From NCBI GenBank assembly GCA_910577765.1, contig CAJTOV010000010.1, positions 1 through 54,390 of the forward strand: 54,390 nt of DNA, given 5' to 3'. Below are positions 1 through 7,482 of this stretch, one piece after another. The position numbers and the translations under genes are program-made. The notes beneath the pieces were generated by a model. That model was not told the origin of the DNA and ran no database searches. It worked only from the letters and a program-made list of their open reading frames with translations. Each line of letters opens with the position of its first letter. Within the stretch, counting starts at the first letter, position 1. The stretch is from an uncultured Lachnospiraceae bacterium (GTDB lineage Bacteria > Bacillota > Clostridia > Lachnospirales > Lachnospiraceae).

Positions 1-1000
1 TAAACTCTTCAATCAGAAAGGTCACCAGCTCCTTTAAACGGGTGTAGTCGCTGGAGCTTAAGGAGCTTAAGGAGATCTCGTCGTGGCCGGTGGACTTTAA
101 AAGCTTATAGGCATAGGCCTTTAAATACTCCAGACTGTGCTCCCGCAGGGGGCGGTACACATTGCCTGCCTGGCAGAACCGGCAGCCCCGGATGCAGCCC
201 CGCTGAATCTCCAGTACCACCCGGTCCTGGGTCACCTTGATAAAGGGAACCAGGGGCCTGTCAATGTAGGGCGCATCATCCAGGTCCGCCACCACCTCCT
301 TGCGGACAGTGGCCGGAATCCCCTCCTCACTGGGGGTAAAGGAAGCGATGGTTCCGTCCTCCCGGTAGGTTACGTCGTAAAACCCGGGCCCGTAGATCCC
401 CGGAAGCTTTGCCGCTTCCAAAAGGAAGTCCCGGCGGCTGCCGCCACGTCCCCGGATCTCCTTATAGAGATCAAACAGCTGGTCATACCGGGTCTCCCCC
501 TCCCCGATGTAGAACAGATCAAAGAAAGGCGCCAGGGGCTCCGGGTTGTAGGCGCAGGGACCGCCGCCGATGACAATGGGGTCCTGGTCCTGCCGGTCCC
601 CGGCGTGAAGGGGAATACCGCTTAAGTCCAGAATCTGTAAAATATTGGTGTAACACATCTCATACTGGATGGTGATGCCCAGGAAATCAAACTCCTTCAC
701 CGGGTCCTGGGACTCCAGGGCAAACAGGGGAATCTGCTGTTTCCGCAGCACCTGGTCCAAATCCATCCACGGGGAAAAGACCCGCTCACAGTACACATCC
801 TCCCGGCTGTTGAACTTGGACTGGAGAATCTGCATGCCCAGATGGGACATGCCGATCTCATACACGTCCGGGAAGCACATGGCAAAACGGATGTCTACGG
901 TTTTCGGGTCCTTGACGCACATATTCACCTCTCCGCCGATGTAGCGGGCCGGCTGCTGGATACTTAGTAAAATTTCATCAGGTAAGGCTGGTTTTCTCAT
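1..1000 (-). CDS. TIGR03960-type B12-binding radical SAM protein (partial, C-terminus outside window)
   Basis: The minus-strand frame from the ATG at 1000 stays open to the window edge (333 codons). It starts MRKPALPDEI and carries the FPDVYEIGMSHLG region of the B12-binding-like N-terminal domain, then CIRGCRFC, the CxxxCxxC cluster that binds the radical-SAM 4Fe-4S centre. LSSLSSSDY after the cluster is typical of the TIGR03960 family. In many Clostridia this gene precedes TIGR03936, rng and rplU; if so these lie just off the left edge (inference). The exact reaction is not established for the family. The start is supported by an AAGGAAAA stretch just upstream. No frameshift is seen. Confidence 0.85.
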   Translation of the reverse strand, partial: MRKPALPDEILLSIQQPARYIGGEVNMCVKDPKTVDIRFAMCFPDVYEIGMSHLGMQILQSKFNSREDVYCERVFSPWMDLDQVLRKQQIPLFALESQDPVKEFDFLGITIQYEMCYTNILQILDLSGIPLHAGDRQDQDPIVIGGGPCAYNPEPLAPFFDLFYIGEGETRYDQLFDLYKEIRGRGGSRRDFLLEAAKLPGIYGPGFYDVTYREDGTIASFTPSEEGIPATVRKEVVADLDDAPYIDRPLVPFIKVTQDRVVLEIQRGCIRGCRFCQAGNVYRPLREHSLEYLKAYAYKLLKSTGHDEISLSSLSSSDYTRLKELVTFLIEEF

Positions 1001-1056
1001 GGTTTTTCCTTATATAATAGGGTTATTTTTAAATCCTCAACATTTTTTCCACATAC

Positions 1057-1087
1057 ATTCTACCACATACGAAGCTATTCTACCACA
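1057..1087 (-). repeat. Two 11-bp direct repeats in the promoter region of the radical SAM gene
   Basis: On the minus strand TGTGGTAGAAT occurs twice (1087-1077 and 1067-1057), 20 bp apart, within 90 bp of the ATG at 1000. Each copy resembles an extended -10 element, so they may be tandem promoters or a regulator site. No convincing -35 was found. Function is inferred only. Confidence 0.35.
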
Positions 1088-1112
1088 ACTTCTTACAAAT
1101 TTTCCAGTCCCC

Positions 1113-2117
1113 CTACAGAGTGGTCCCCCTCCATTTCACTACATTTTTAAACACTACCTCCCCCTCCCGGCGCTTTCCGTCCAGAAGCTCCAGAAGCTCC
1201 CTGGCAGCCCGGATACCCTCCTGGAAGGCAGGCTCCAGAATGGCGGTAATGGCGGGAGTGGTAAGTCTTGTCCATCCGGTCAGGTCAAAACCGATCAGGC
1301 CAAGGGTGGCCGGAAACAGCCTCTGGTAGTCCGGAAAATTGCGGATTGCCTGGTATACCACCGGAAGCAGTTCCGGCTCCGCCACATAGACCAGGGTCTT
1401 CTTTTTCAGATCCACCAGAGGTTTCAGCTGCTCAAACACATCCCCGGAACGGACCTGCTCCGTAAAATAACAGCTGCTGCCCACAAGCCCTGCATCCTGC
1501 AGGGCATCCTTGTAGCCCCGGGTCTTCTCAAAGCCTCCGCTGACATCGGAGCCGTCCACCGCCGCCATGACAAAGGCCTCATAGCCCTTGCCGATACAGT
1601 CCGTAATGGCCTGATAGACACATTCATAATGGTTGCTTTTCACAAAACGGCCCCTGGAGTCGTAAGGCCGCGTTCCCAGATAAACCAGGGGTCTGCGCTT
1701 TTTCTCCAGGGAGGCCGCCAGCATGCCGAACCGGTAGGTGGACTGGATGATAAATCCCTCTGCCCCGGTCCTTGTCATCTGCTCAATGTATTCCTTTTCA
1801 TTGTTAAAGTTCAGGCCACTGTTGCCGATTAAGATCTGGTAGCCGGCAGCCCGGGCCGTCTCCTCGATTCCTTTTAATGCCTGGGCCTCATAAGGTTTGG
1901 ACACGTCGTCCAGAATCACCCCCAGCACCCCGCTGCTTTTGGCCTTCATGGCCCTGGCGGCGGCGCTGGGCTCGTATCCGGTCTCATCAATGATCTGCTG
2001 AATCCGCTGCTGTGTTTCTTCTGACATTTTATTGGTTTTTCCATTGAGGTAGAAGGACACGGTGGTCTTGGACACCCCTGCCTGCTCCGCAATCTCATTA
2101 ATTGTCAGTTTCTTCAT
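1113..2117 (-). CDS. LacI-family transcriptional regulator
   Basis: A 334-residue protein, the usual LacI length. The N-terminal helix-turn-helix (about residues 2-25) has EIAEQAGVSKTTVSFYLNG, followed by the hinge EPSAAARAMK and a periplasmic-binding-protein-like effector domain from about residue 60 to the end. The ATG at 2117 is chosen because GGAGG lies just upstream and the HTH starts here; an upstream in-frame extension has no LacI homology. It lies 161 bp downstream of the IID gene and is probably the repressor of the PTS/glucuronyl hydrolase operon, as RegR is in streptococcal glycosaminoglycan loci (inference from position). The operators proposed near 6156, 5640 and 4620 are candidate targets. 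A -10-like TATACT at 2232-2227 suggests its own promoter. Confidence 0.9.
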   Translation of the reverse strand: MKKLTINEIAEQAGVSKTTVSFYLNGKTNKMSEETQQRIQQIIDETGYEPSAAARAMKAKSSGVLGVILDDVSKPYEAQALKGIEETARAAGYQILIGNSGLNFNNEKEYIEQMTRTGAEGFIIQSTYRFGMLAASLEKKRRPLVYLGTRPYDSRGRFVKSNHYECVYQAITDCIGKGYEAFVMAAVDGSDVSGGFEKTRGYKDALQDAGLVGSSCYFTEQVRSGDVFEQLKPLVDLKKKTLVYVAEPELLPVVYQAIRNFPDYQRLFPATLGLIGFDLTGWTRLTTPAITAILEPAFQEGIRAARELLELLDGKRREGEVVFKNVVKWRGTTL

Positions 2118-2226
2118 GGCAACCTCCACATCCCATTCTGCAATATCCGTCCCGGACCGTGTCTGGCGGGTCCCTTTGGGCCGGAGCGTGTCTGAACATT
2201 GAGCCACGCCCCGCTGCAATATATCC

Positions 2227-2232
2227 AGTATA
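2227..2232 (-). promoter_or_regulatory. Putative -10 box for the LacI regulator gene
   Basis: TATACT is read on the minus strand, 110 bp before the LacI start. The sequence 17 bp upstream (TTCCTT) is a poor -35, so this is a weak call. It would allow the regulator to be made independently of the PTS operon. Confidence 0.35.
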
Positions 2233-2278
2233 ACATAATTTCCCTGGTCAAGGAACCTGTTTCTTGTTTTTTCACCCC

Positions 2279-3088
2279 TTATGCAATCAGGTGCAGCACT
2301 GACAGGACAATGCCAAGGACAATGGTCAGCACCACCAGCCTGTAGGTGGTCCATTTCTTCACCTTAATCAGATAGAAAATCAGGCCGGTGAACAGCACCG
2401 GAAGCAGGTTGGGAGCAATGGCGTCCACCATATCCTGGATGGCCACCACCTTCTGCTGGTTATCCGGCATACTGGCCACATACCGGACCGGTGTGGCAAT
2501 CTTTACAAAGTTTACCGCCAGCCCGGAGATCACCGTCACGCCGATCATGCTGGCAATGCCGGAAATCATTTCCATCTTTTCGCTTAAGCTTGCAATAATG
2601 TTGGTTCCCAGCTTATAGCCCCACAGGCCGGTGAGAACCTTGGCTGCCAGGAGAATCCCGTTCATGGCCAGGAAGAACAGAACCGGTCCCAGGATCATGC
2701 CCTCCTGGGCCAGGGAGGCCCCGATGGTGGCAAACAGAGGTGCCAGACAGAACTGGGCCAGGGAATCTCCGATCCCGGCCAGAGGCCCCATAAGCGCCAT
2801 CTTGATGCTGCGGATCTCCTTTGCCGGCGTCCGGTTCTCCAGCATCACCAGATGCAGGCTGGTGATAAAGGGGACAAAGTGAAGGTTGGTGTTGAAGAAT
2901 TCGATGTTCTCCTTCAGTGCCTCCTGCAGCCGGTCATCGTCGTCCCTGTACAGCTTGCGCAGTGCCGGGAACAGCATATTGGCATAGCCCAGGCCCTGGT
3001 AGTTTCCATAGTTAAATCCGTTCTGCAGATAATACGCCCGAAGGCTGGTTCTGATATAATCCCGTTTTTCCAGTCTGTTAGATGCCAT
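2279..3088 (-). CDS. PTS mannose/fructose/sorbose-family IID component
   Basis: A 269-residue membrane protein beginning MASNRLEKRDY. It has the IID landmarks QNGFNYGNYQGLGYA near the N-terminus and MALMGPLAGIGDSL in the middle, then several hydrophobic segments at the C-terminus. IID works with IIC as the sugar channel of this PTS family. The ATG at 3088 is chosen; a TTG at 3094 is also possible and has better spacing to GGAGG. Either start overlaps the end of the IIC gene, which implies translational coupling. It is the last structural gene of the operon before the LacI gene. Confidence 0.9.
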   Translation of the reverse strand: MASNRLEKRDYIRTSLRAYYLQNGFNYGNYQGLGYANMLFPALRKLYRDDDDRLQEALKENIEFFNTNLHFVPFITSLHLVMLENRTPAKEIRSIKMALMGPLAGIGDSLAQFCLAPLFATIGASLAQEGMILGPVLFFLAMNGILLAAKVLTGLWGYKLGTNIIASLSEKMEMISGIASMIGVTVISGLAVNFVKIATPVRYVASMPDNQQKVVAIQDMVDAIAPNLLPVLFTGLIFYLIKVKKWTTYRLVVLTIVLGIVLSVLHLIA

Positions 3089-3866
3089 CTTCAAATTCCA
3101 CCTCCACTTCTTCTACCGAATTACCGGTACCTCTGCCTGCATGGAAAAATACCATCAGCGCAGCAGCCGTTCCCAGTACTGCCACTCCCATAACCGGAAG
3201 CTTTAAATATGCAATGGCAATATAGCCCAGGAGCACAAAAGGAATCAGCTCCTTCTTGGCCATGACATTTAAGATCATGGCAAATCCAATGGCCGGAAGC
3301 ATTTTCCCTGCCACTCCCAGTCCCGTACTGAGCCAGCCAGGAATCAGGGAAATCAGTTTCTGTAAGCCGTCGGAGCTGAAGGCCCCTCCAAAGCCGATCA
3401 GAAATCCCACTGCCGCGAATACCCATATGGTGGCATTGGCCGCTATGCGGAAGGTCTTAAAATCCTTACGGTCCAGGGCCTTGTAGGCCGTGGCGGTCAG
3501 GGTGGTGGCAAAGGTATAGGTAGCGGTGATCACAAACTGGAAAGCCACCGCAAAGGGGAAGGACAGGGCCAGTGCGGACCCCACATCAATCCCTGCGTCT
3601 TTCATGGTAATGGCGATGATGGTCCCCACAATACCGGGGCCCATGGGATTGGGCGGCACGGAGCCTCCCTGGGACACCCCGAATCCCATAAATGCCAGTT
3701 CCCCTACTGCTCCCATGGCCAGACCCGTGGGAAGATCCCCCAGAATGAGCCCCACCCCTGCCGACATAATCAGGCAGCGGTTGGTATAGATGCCCAGCAG
3801 CATGCCTGCCAGACAGAAGCCGCTCCACAGACCGATAAGTACACATTGAACCAGACTGATTGTCAC
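3078..3866 (-). CDS. PTS mannose/fructose/sorbose-family IIC component
   Basis: A 262-residue integral membrane protein. The start MTISLVQCVLIGLWSG and the motif FGVSQGGSVPPNP are characteristic of the sorbose/N-acetylgalactosamine IIC branch. Hydrophobic helices fill most of the chain, and a short charged C-terminal tail (EEVEVEFEDGI) overlaps the IID start. It forms the transmembrane translocator with IID. The gene starts 13 bp after the IIB stop with a ribosome site in the gap. Substrate is inferred from the neighbouring glucuronyl hydrolase: unsaturated glycosaminoglycan disaccharides. Confidence 0.92.
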   Translation of the reverse strand: MTISLVQCVLIGLWSGFCLAGMLLGIYTNRCLIMSAGVGLILGDLPTGLAMGAVGELAFMGFGVSQGGSVPPNPMGPGIVGTIIAITMKDAGIDVGSALALSFPFAVAFQFVITATYTFATTLTATAYKALDRKDFKTFRIAANATIWVFAAVGFLIGFGGAFSSDGLQKLISLIPGWLSTGLGVAGKMLPAIGFAMILNVMAKKELIPFVLLGYIAIAYLKLPVMGVAVLGTAAALMVFFHAGRGTGNSVEEVEVEFEDGI

Positions 3867-3879
3867 AACCGTTTCCTCC

Positions 3880-4371
3880 TTAATCTAAATATTTGTTCAG
3901 ATCCACTTTGGCCCCGCCGTCATCGCCGGACGCGGTGGTCCGTGTATTAAACCGGACGCCGTACTTGTCCCGGAGCTCTCTTAATGCTGCCTTGTCTTCC
4001 GGTCCCAGGGCAATATACTTGCTGACTTCCTCCCTGCCGGGAGCCCGGTGGATGTTTCCCACATTGATTTCCGTTACCGGTACGCCTCCTGCCACCAGTC
4101 TCAGGGCGTCCTGGGCTGACTTGCACACAAGGAAAATGGTCTGCTTTGGTGACGCTTTCATGATCACATCGCAGGTGTGCTGGATGGAGAAGAACCGCAT
4201 GGCAATGGATTTGGGTACAACGGCCTTCATCAGGGTCTGCTGCATGGGGTCCTGGCTGGCCGTGTCATTGGCCACAATCACCGTGTTTACTCCCAGGGCC
4301 TTGATCCACATCTGCCCCTGGCCGTGAATCAGACGCTCGTCAATGCGAAATGCTGTAATATTGGGTGTCAT
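3880..4371 (-). CDS. PTS mannose/fructose/sorbose-family IIB component
   Basis: A 163-residue cytoplasmic phosphotransfer protein. The signature RIDERLIHGQ holds the phosphorylated histidine (His16 with this start). It takes phosphate from IIA and passes it to the sugar in the IIC/IID channel. The ATG at 4371 is chosen because AAGGAGG stands nine bases upstream; a longer frame from 4398 lacks support. The residues after the active site read GQMWIKALG, as expected for a family member. It lies between the glucuronyl hydrolase and IIC genes, all in one direction. Confidence 0.92.
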   Translation of the reverse strand: MTPNITAFRIDERLIHGQGQMWIKALGVNTVIVANDTASQDPMQQTLMKAVVPKSIAMRFFSIQHTCDVIMKASPKQTIFLVCKSAQDALRLVAGGVPVTEINVGNIHRAPGREEVSKYIALGPEDKAALRELRDKYGVRFNTRTTASGDDGGAKVDLNKYLD

Positions 4372-4411
4372 TCTATATCCTCCTTGCTTTGTTTTCACCG
4401 TCTGCGGCAGA

Positions 4412-5611
4412 TTACCAGTAGGGATTCCAGTCCCTGCCCAAACGCATCAGTGCTTCCATATAATAATAATCCCCCCAGATGTTTCCTTCGTCTACTCCTT
4501 TGCCGGAATGCCAGGAATAGACACCGTGGGAAAGGACAGGGGCTCCGGCCTGTGGTTTTCCGCCTGCATAATGGTCCATAAGGGAACGGAGCATCCGGTG
4601 CATGGCCCCGCGGTAAACCGGTTTGTCCCCGTCTGTACCAGGCAGATACTGTTCCATCTCGTGGATGCCGCAGACTGCCACCGCGGCAGCCGAGGAATCC
4701 CGGGGCTGGCCGGAACCGTCGCCAAAGACCAGATCCCAGTAACACACCGAATCCTCTGGCAGGCGGTTTAAGAAATAATGGGTCATGGCCTTGTACAGCT
4801 TCAGGGAATCCGGCTGCCGGTTCTCCCTGTAATTCAGGGGGATTCCGTAGATTCCCCAGGCCTGGCCCCTGGCCCAGGCAGAGTCGTCGCTGTAGCCCTG
4901 CCGGGTCACCCCTTTCACCGGAGCCCCTGTCTCCGGGTCAAAGTAGAAGGTGTGAAAGGCGGATGCGTCCTCCCGGATCACGTATTGGCAGGATTTTTCA
5001 TAATGGCGTCCTGCGGCTGTCCGGTACCGGTCATCTCCGGTAACCTGGGAGGCCCAGTAAAGCAGCGGAATATTCATCAGGCAGTCAATGATCAGCCGGT
5101 AATGCTCCCTGGCCCCCAGCTCCCCCCAGGCCTGGATGAAGCCGTCCCGCTGCCGGAACCGTTCCATCAGCTTCTCCGCTGCCAGGATTCCTGCCTGCTT
5201 TGCCTTCCGGGAGCCGGTCAGCTTATAGGCGGCCACGCAGGACGGGGAATACAGAAAGCCCAGATCGTGGTGATCCAGCTCCACCCGCTTCTCCACCCGT
5301 TCCAGAAAGGAATCCACCTGGGCCTCTGCATACCGGCGGAAAACCGGATCACCGGTATACTCATAGCACAGCCACAGCATCCCGGTCCAGAATCCGTTTG
5401 TCCATTCCACGTTATCCATCCTGCCGTATACCTGGTCCCTGGTGGCCGGTGTGGGAAACCGGTCCCCAAAATACTCCAGATTCACCCGGGTCTGCTCCAC
5501 TGCCCGGTTCATTGCCCCTTCCACCTCTTCCCTGGTAAGAAGGGGTGTTTCCAGATACTGTTCCCGGAAAATCACTGGTTCTGTCTGGATGTTCTTTCTC
5601 ATGATTCTCAT
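4412..5611 (-). CDS. ugl: Unsaturated glucuronyl hydrolase, glycoside hydrolase family 88
   Basis: A 399-residue cytoplasmic enzyme with no signal peptide. GH88 enzymes hydrate the 4,5-unsaturated uronic acid at the non-reducing end of disaccharides released by hyaluronate or chondroitin lyases. Asp116 in DHHDLGF and Asp176 in LIIDCLMN sit where the two essential aspartates of streptococcal Ugl lie (recalled numbering D115/D175); WTNGFWTGM and SDDSAWARGQAWG are further family motifs. The start at 5611 is followed by a second in-frame ATG at 5602; AGGAG spacing does not settle the choice. The gene sits between IIA and IIB, the order seen in streptococcal glycosaminoglycan operons. A copy of the proposed operator (4612-4627) lies inside the coding region. 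Confidence 0.9.
   Translation of the reverse strand: MRIMRKNIQTEPVIFREQYLETPLLTREEVEGAMNRAVEQTRVNLEYFGDRFPTPATRDQVYGRMDNVEWTNGFWTGMLWLCYEYTGDPVFRRYAEAQVDSFLERVEKRVELDHHDLGFLYSPSCVAAYKLTGSRKAKQAGILAAEKLMERFRQRDGFIQAWGELGAREHYRLIIDCLMNIPLLYWASQVTGDDRYRTAAGRHYEKSCQYVIREDASAFHTFYFDPETGAPVKGVTRQGYSDDSAWARGQAWGIYGIPLNYRENRQPDSLKLYKAMTHYFLNRLPEDSVCYWDLVFGDGSGQPRDSSAAAVAVCGIHEMEQYLPGTDGDKPVYRGAMHRMLRSLMDHYAGGKPQAGAPVLSHGVYSWHSGKGVDEGNIWGDYYYMEALMRLGRDWNPYW
4612..4627. promoter_or_regulatory. Intragenic copy of the proposed LacI operator
   Basis: GGTAAACCGGTTTGTC lies inside the ugl coding sequence and is identical, base for base, to the intergenic copy at 5632-5647, exactly 1,020 bp away. It may be an auxiliary operator, or chance given that it encodes Lys-Pro-Val-Tyr in a GC-rich gene. 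Confidence 0.35.
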
Positions 5612-5631
5612 TCTCTCCTAACTTATTGTGT

Positions 5632-5647
5632 GGTAAACCGGTTTGTC
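5632..5647. promoter_or_regulatory. Proposed LacI-type operator between IIA and ugl genes
   Basis: GGTAAACCGGTTTGTC is a near-perfect inverted repeat (7 of 8 positions) centred on CG, the layout typical of LacI-family operators. It lies in the 79-bp gap between the IIA stop and the ugl start, so it could act as a roadblock or a looping site. Confidence 0.5.
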
Positions 5648-5690
5648 GCTCCTGGCAGCCGGATGGGCCTTCCAGGATTCTGCCCGGATG

Positions 5691-6125
5691 CTACAGTCCG
5701 TCTTCAAACTGTGGTTCTTCCCCGCCGCTTTCCAGCCGGTCCGCATCTATCAGTCCCTCCGCGGCTGCCTGGGCAGCCATGGCCGTCAGCTCATCCAGCC
5801 CCACGGCAGCTCTGGAAAAGACGGCCTCCACCACCATGGGCATGCTGGCTCCCGCAAGAAGGCGGATCTCCTTTCCTTTTACCTCCTGCTTTAAAACCGC
5901 TGCCGTGTTAAAAGGGGTTCCTCCTGCCAGATCTGCCAGAATCAGAACCTGGTCCTCATCCAGGGATTCCAGGGCCGCTGTCATGGCAGCCCTCAGCTCC
6001 CCGGCTGTCTGCCCTGCCTCAAAATCCACAGCCACAATCTCCCCGGACGTTCCGGCCACCAGCTCCACCGCGCTTAACACCCCGCTGGGAAAATGCCCGT
6101 GTCCGGTAATCATAATACCCGCCAT
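5691..6125 (-). CDS. PTS mannose-family IIA component
   Basis: A 144-residue soluble protein that takes phosphate from HPr on a histidine. MITGHGHFPSG at the start places the active His at residue 9, and DLAGGTPFNTA is the second conserved block of the EIIA-Man fold. The C-terminal tail is acidic. It is the first gene of the PTS/ugl operon, 50-70 bp downstream of a consensus promoter and an operator-like palindrome. The ribosome site is AAAGGAGAAC before the ATG. With IIB, IIC and IID it completes a PTS permease; separate IIA and IIB chains are usual for the sorbose/GalNAc branch. Confidence 0.92.
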   Translation of the reverse strand: MAGIMITGHGHFPSGVLSAVELVAGTSGEIVAVDFEAGQTAGELRAAMTAALESLDEDQVLILADLAGGTPFNTAAVLKQEVKGKEIRLLAGASMPMVVEAVFSRAAVGLDELTAMAAQAAAEGLIDADRLESGGEEPQFEDGL

Positions 6126-6149
6126 ACCTGTTCTCCTTTCGCTTGTTTG

Positions 6150-6163
6150 GTAAACTGTTTTAC
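6150..6163. promoter_or_regulatory. Proposed LacI-type operator at the PTS promoter
   Basis: GTAAACTGTTTTAC is an imperfect inverted repeat lying just downstream of the -10 box, over or next to the expected transcription start. It shares the GTAAAC half-site with the 5632 and 4612 copies. A bound repressor here would block initiation. Confidence 0.5.
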
Positions 6164-6173
6164 TTATGGCTTG

Positions 6174-6202
6174 AGTATAGCGAATTCACGAAAGAATGTC
6201 AA
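6174..6202 (-). promoter_or_regulatory. Sigma-A promoter of the PTS/ugl operon
   Basis: On the minus strand TTGACA (6202-6197) and TATACT (6179-6174) are separated by exactly 17 bp. The IIA start codon is about 45 bp downstream. Confidence 0.85.
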
Positions 6203-6366
6203 TATGTTCTTTGCAAAAATTGTTTATTTGTTAGTTTTATATAGTTTTATTGATATTTTTTATGCATTTTGACTATTTCACTTAGGTTTCTATCTCTGTT
6301 TCAACGTTTATTTTTCAATATTTTCCGAACTATATATTCTTTTTGTACTTTAGTAAAGATTTTATA

Positions 6367-6453
6367 GTTTACCTATTTTCTTTCCTATTCATCTTTTTTG
6401 TTTACTTATTTTTTCTGTTTACTAACCTATTTCGTTTACTTATCCTTGTTTAC
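6367..6453 (+). repeat. Array of five GTTTAC half-site repeats
   Basis: GTTTAC starts at 6367, 6400, 6417, 6434 and 6448 (steps 33, 17, 17, 14), mostly as GTTTACTWA in a T-rich strand. The complement GTAAAC is the half-site of the proposed LacI operators. The array is 165-255 bp upstream of the PTS promoter and lies in the 470-bp gap (6126-6596) that otherwise holds the promoter, an operator and a terminator. No gene is evident in this gap. Confidence 0.45.
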
Positions 6454-6512
6454 TGCTCTCAGTGGAAGGCGACTTTCAGACACGCTCTAAGCATACAGAT
6501 ATACCAGACAGC

Positions 6513-6552
6513 AAAAAAGACTGTCAGAAAACCGCTTTTCCGACAGCCTTTT
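6513..6552. terminator. Bidirectional hairpin terminator after the phosphorylase gene
   Basis: CTGTCAGAAAA (6521-6531) pairs with TTTTCCGACAG (6536-6546) around a CCGC loop with one G-U/A-C wobble position. On the minus strand it is followed by a six-T run (6518-6513), which ends the pot operon; a CTTTTT run follows on the plus strand. Confidence 0.8.
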
Positions 6553-6596
6553 TGAAAGTATCCTGACGGGGCTCAGCCCACGCCATTCATATAGCA

Positions 6597-7412
6597 TTAC
6601 CGTGTTGTCTTATCTGACAGCCCCATGGAGTTCTTCCCTTTCACCCCAGCTACCCGCACCGCCAGTTCCATGGCCAGACCTGCAATTCTGTCCTTATCAT
6701 CCAGCCTGGCCCCATTGTCCAGGCTGCGGATATCCCAGGTCTCCCCATCCAGATTGTCCGCGGCATAAAAGAACTGAAAGACCTCCCGCTCCCGGAACCG
6801 GGCCAGGGCGGCCATGGCCGAACACTCCATTTCCACACTGATACAGCCGGAAGCCTTTCTCCGGGCCACCTTTTCCCGGGTCTCCCGGTAAATGCCGTCG
6901 CAGGTCCAGGTCTTTCCCACGGCATAATGACAGCCAAGGCTGTCCAGCATCTGAGTGAAAATGTCCATATACCGCGGATTCACCAAAATCTCGTCGGACG
7001 CCGGCATATAATGATAGCTGGTTCCCTCGTCCCGGACCGCCCTGTCCGGGATCACAATGGAACAGTCTCCTATGGAGCTGTCCAGGACCCCGCAGGTGCC
7101 GAAAAGCAGGATGGTTTCCGCCCCCATGGCAAATACTTCCTCTGCCGTGGAGACGCAGGCCGGAGCGCCTACCGGAGACAGATACATGCCAACCGGAGTC
7201 CCTTTGAGGCTTGTCTGATACACCGGAATCACCATGTTGGCTTCCCTGGTTTCCCCAATCTTCGTTCCGCCGAAACCGCTGACCATCCGCTCAAACGTCT
7301 CCCAGGCAAAGCAGGAAACCACAACCCTGGGCATACCCGGCACTGGTTTTACCACATGGGCGGGATTCACCACTGCCTCTGTGCTTGCATCAAATTCTTC
7401 CAGAACTCTCAT
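6597..7412 (-). CDS. Nucleoside phosphorylase, uridine phosphorylase-like
   Basis: A 271-residue PNP/UDP-family phosphorylase (phosphorolysis of a nucleoside to base and ribose-1-phosphate). FGTCGVLD, the phosphate/ribose loop region, SVEMECSAM with the substrate-binding Glu-Met-Glu segment, and AADNLDG near the end are visible. The ATG at 7412 follows GGGGAGA; a longer upstream frame overlaps potD without homology. It sits 70 bp after potD in the same direction and ends at a strong terminator, so it is likely the last gene of the polyamine operon. Preference for uridine over purines is inferred from overall similarity and is not certain. Confidence 0.82.
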   Translation of the reverse strand: MRVLEEFDASTEAVVNPAHVVKPVPGMPRVVVSCFAWETFERMVSGFGGTKIGETREANMVIPVYQTSLKGTPVGMYLSPVGAPACVSTAEEVFAMGAETILLFGTCGVLDSSIGDCSIVIPDRAVRDEGTSYHYMPASDEILVNPRYMDIFTQMLDSLGCHYAVGKTWTCDGIYRETREKVARRKASGCISVEMECSAMAALARFREREVFQFFYAADNLDGETWDIRSLDNGARLDDKDRIAGLAMELAVRVAGVKGKNSMGLSDKTTR

Positions 7413-7482
7413 ATGTCTCCCCTTTCTGTCTTCACTTGCAGTTTTCCAGGCTCCGGAATCTGATTCCCACGGTTCCAGTACG

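Noticed and set aside
999..1832. A 277-codon plus-strand frame opposite the LacI gene.
   Set aside because: It is a shadow of the minus-strand LacI gene, with no family similarity or ribosome site.
6343..6555. A 70-codon plus-strand frame rich in Phe, Leu and Tyr upstream of the PTS operon.
   Set aside because: It results from the T-rich GTTTAC repeat region, has no ribosome site, and its end overlaps the terminator.
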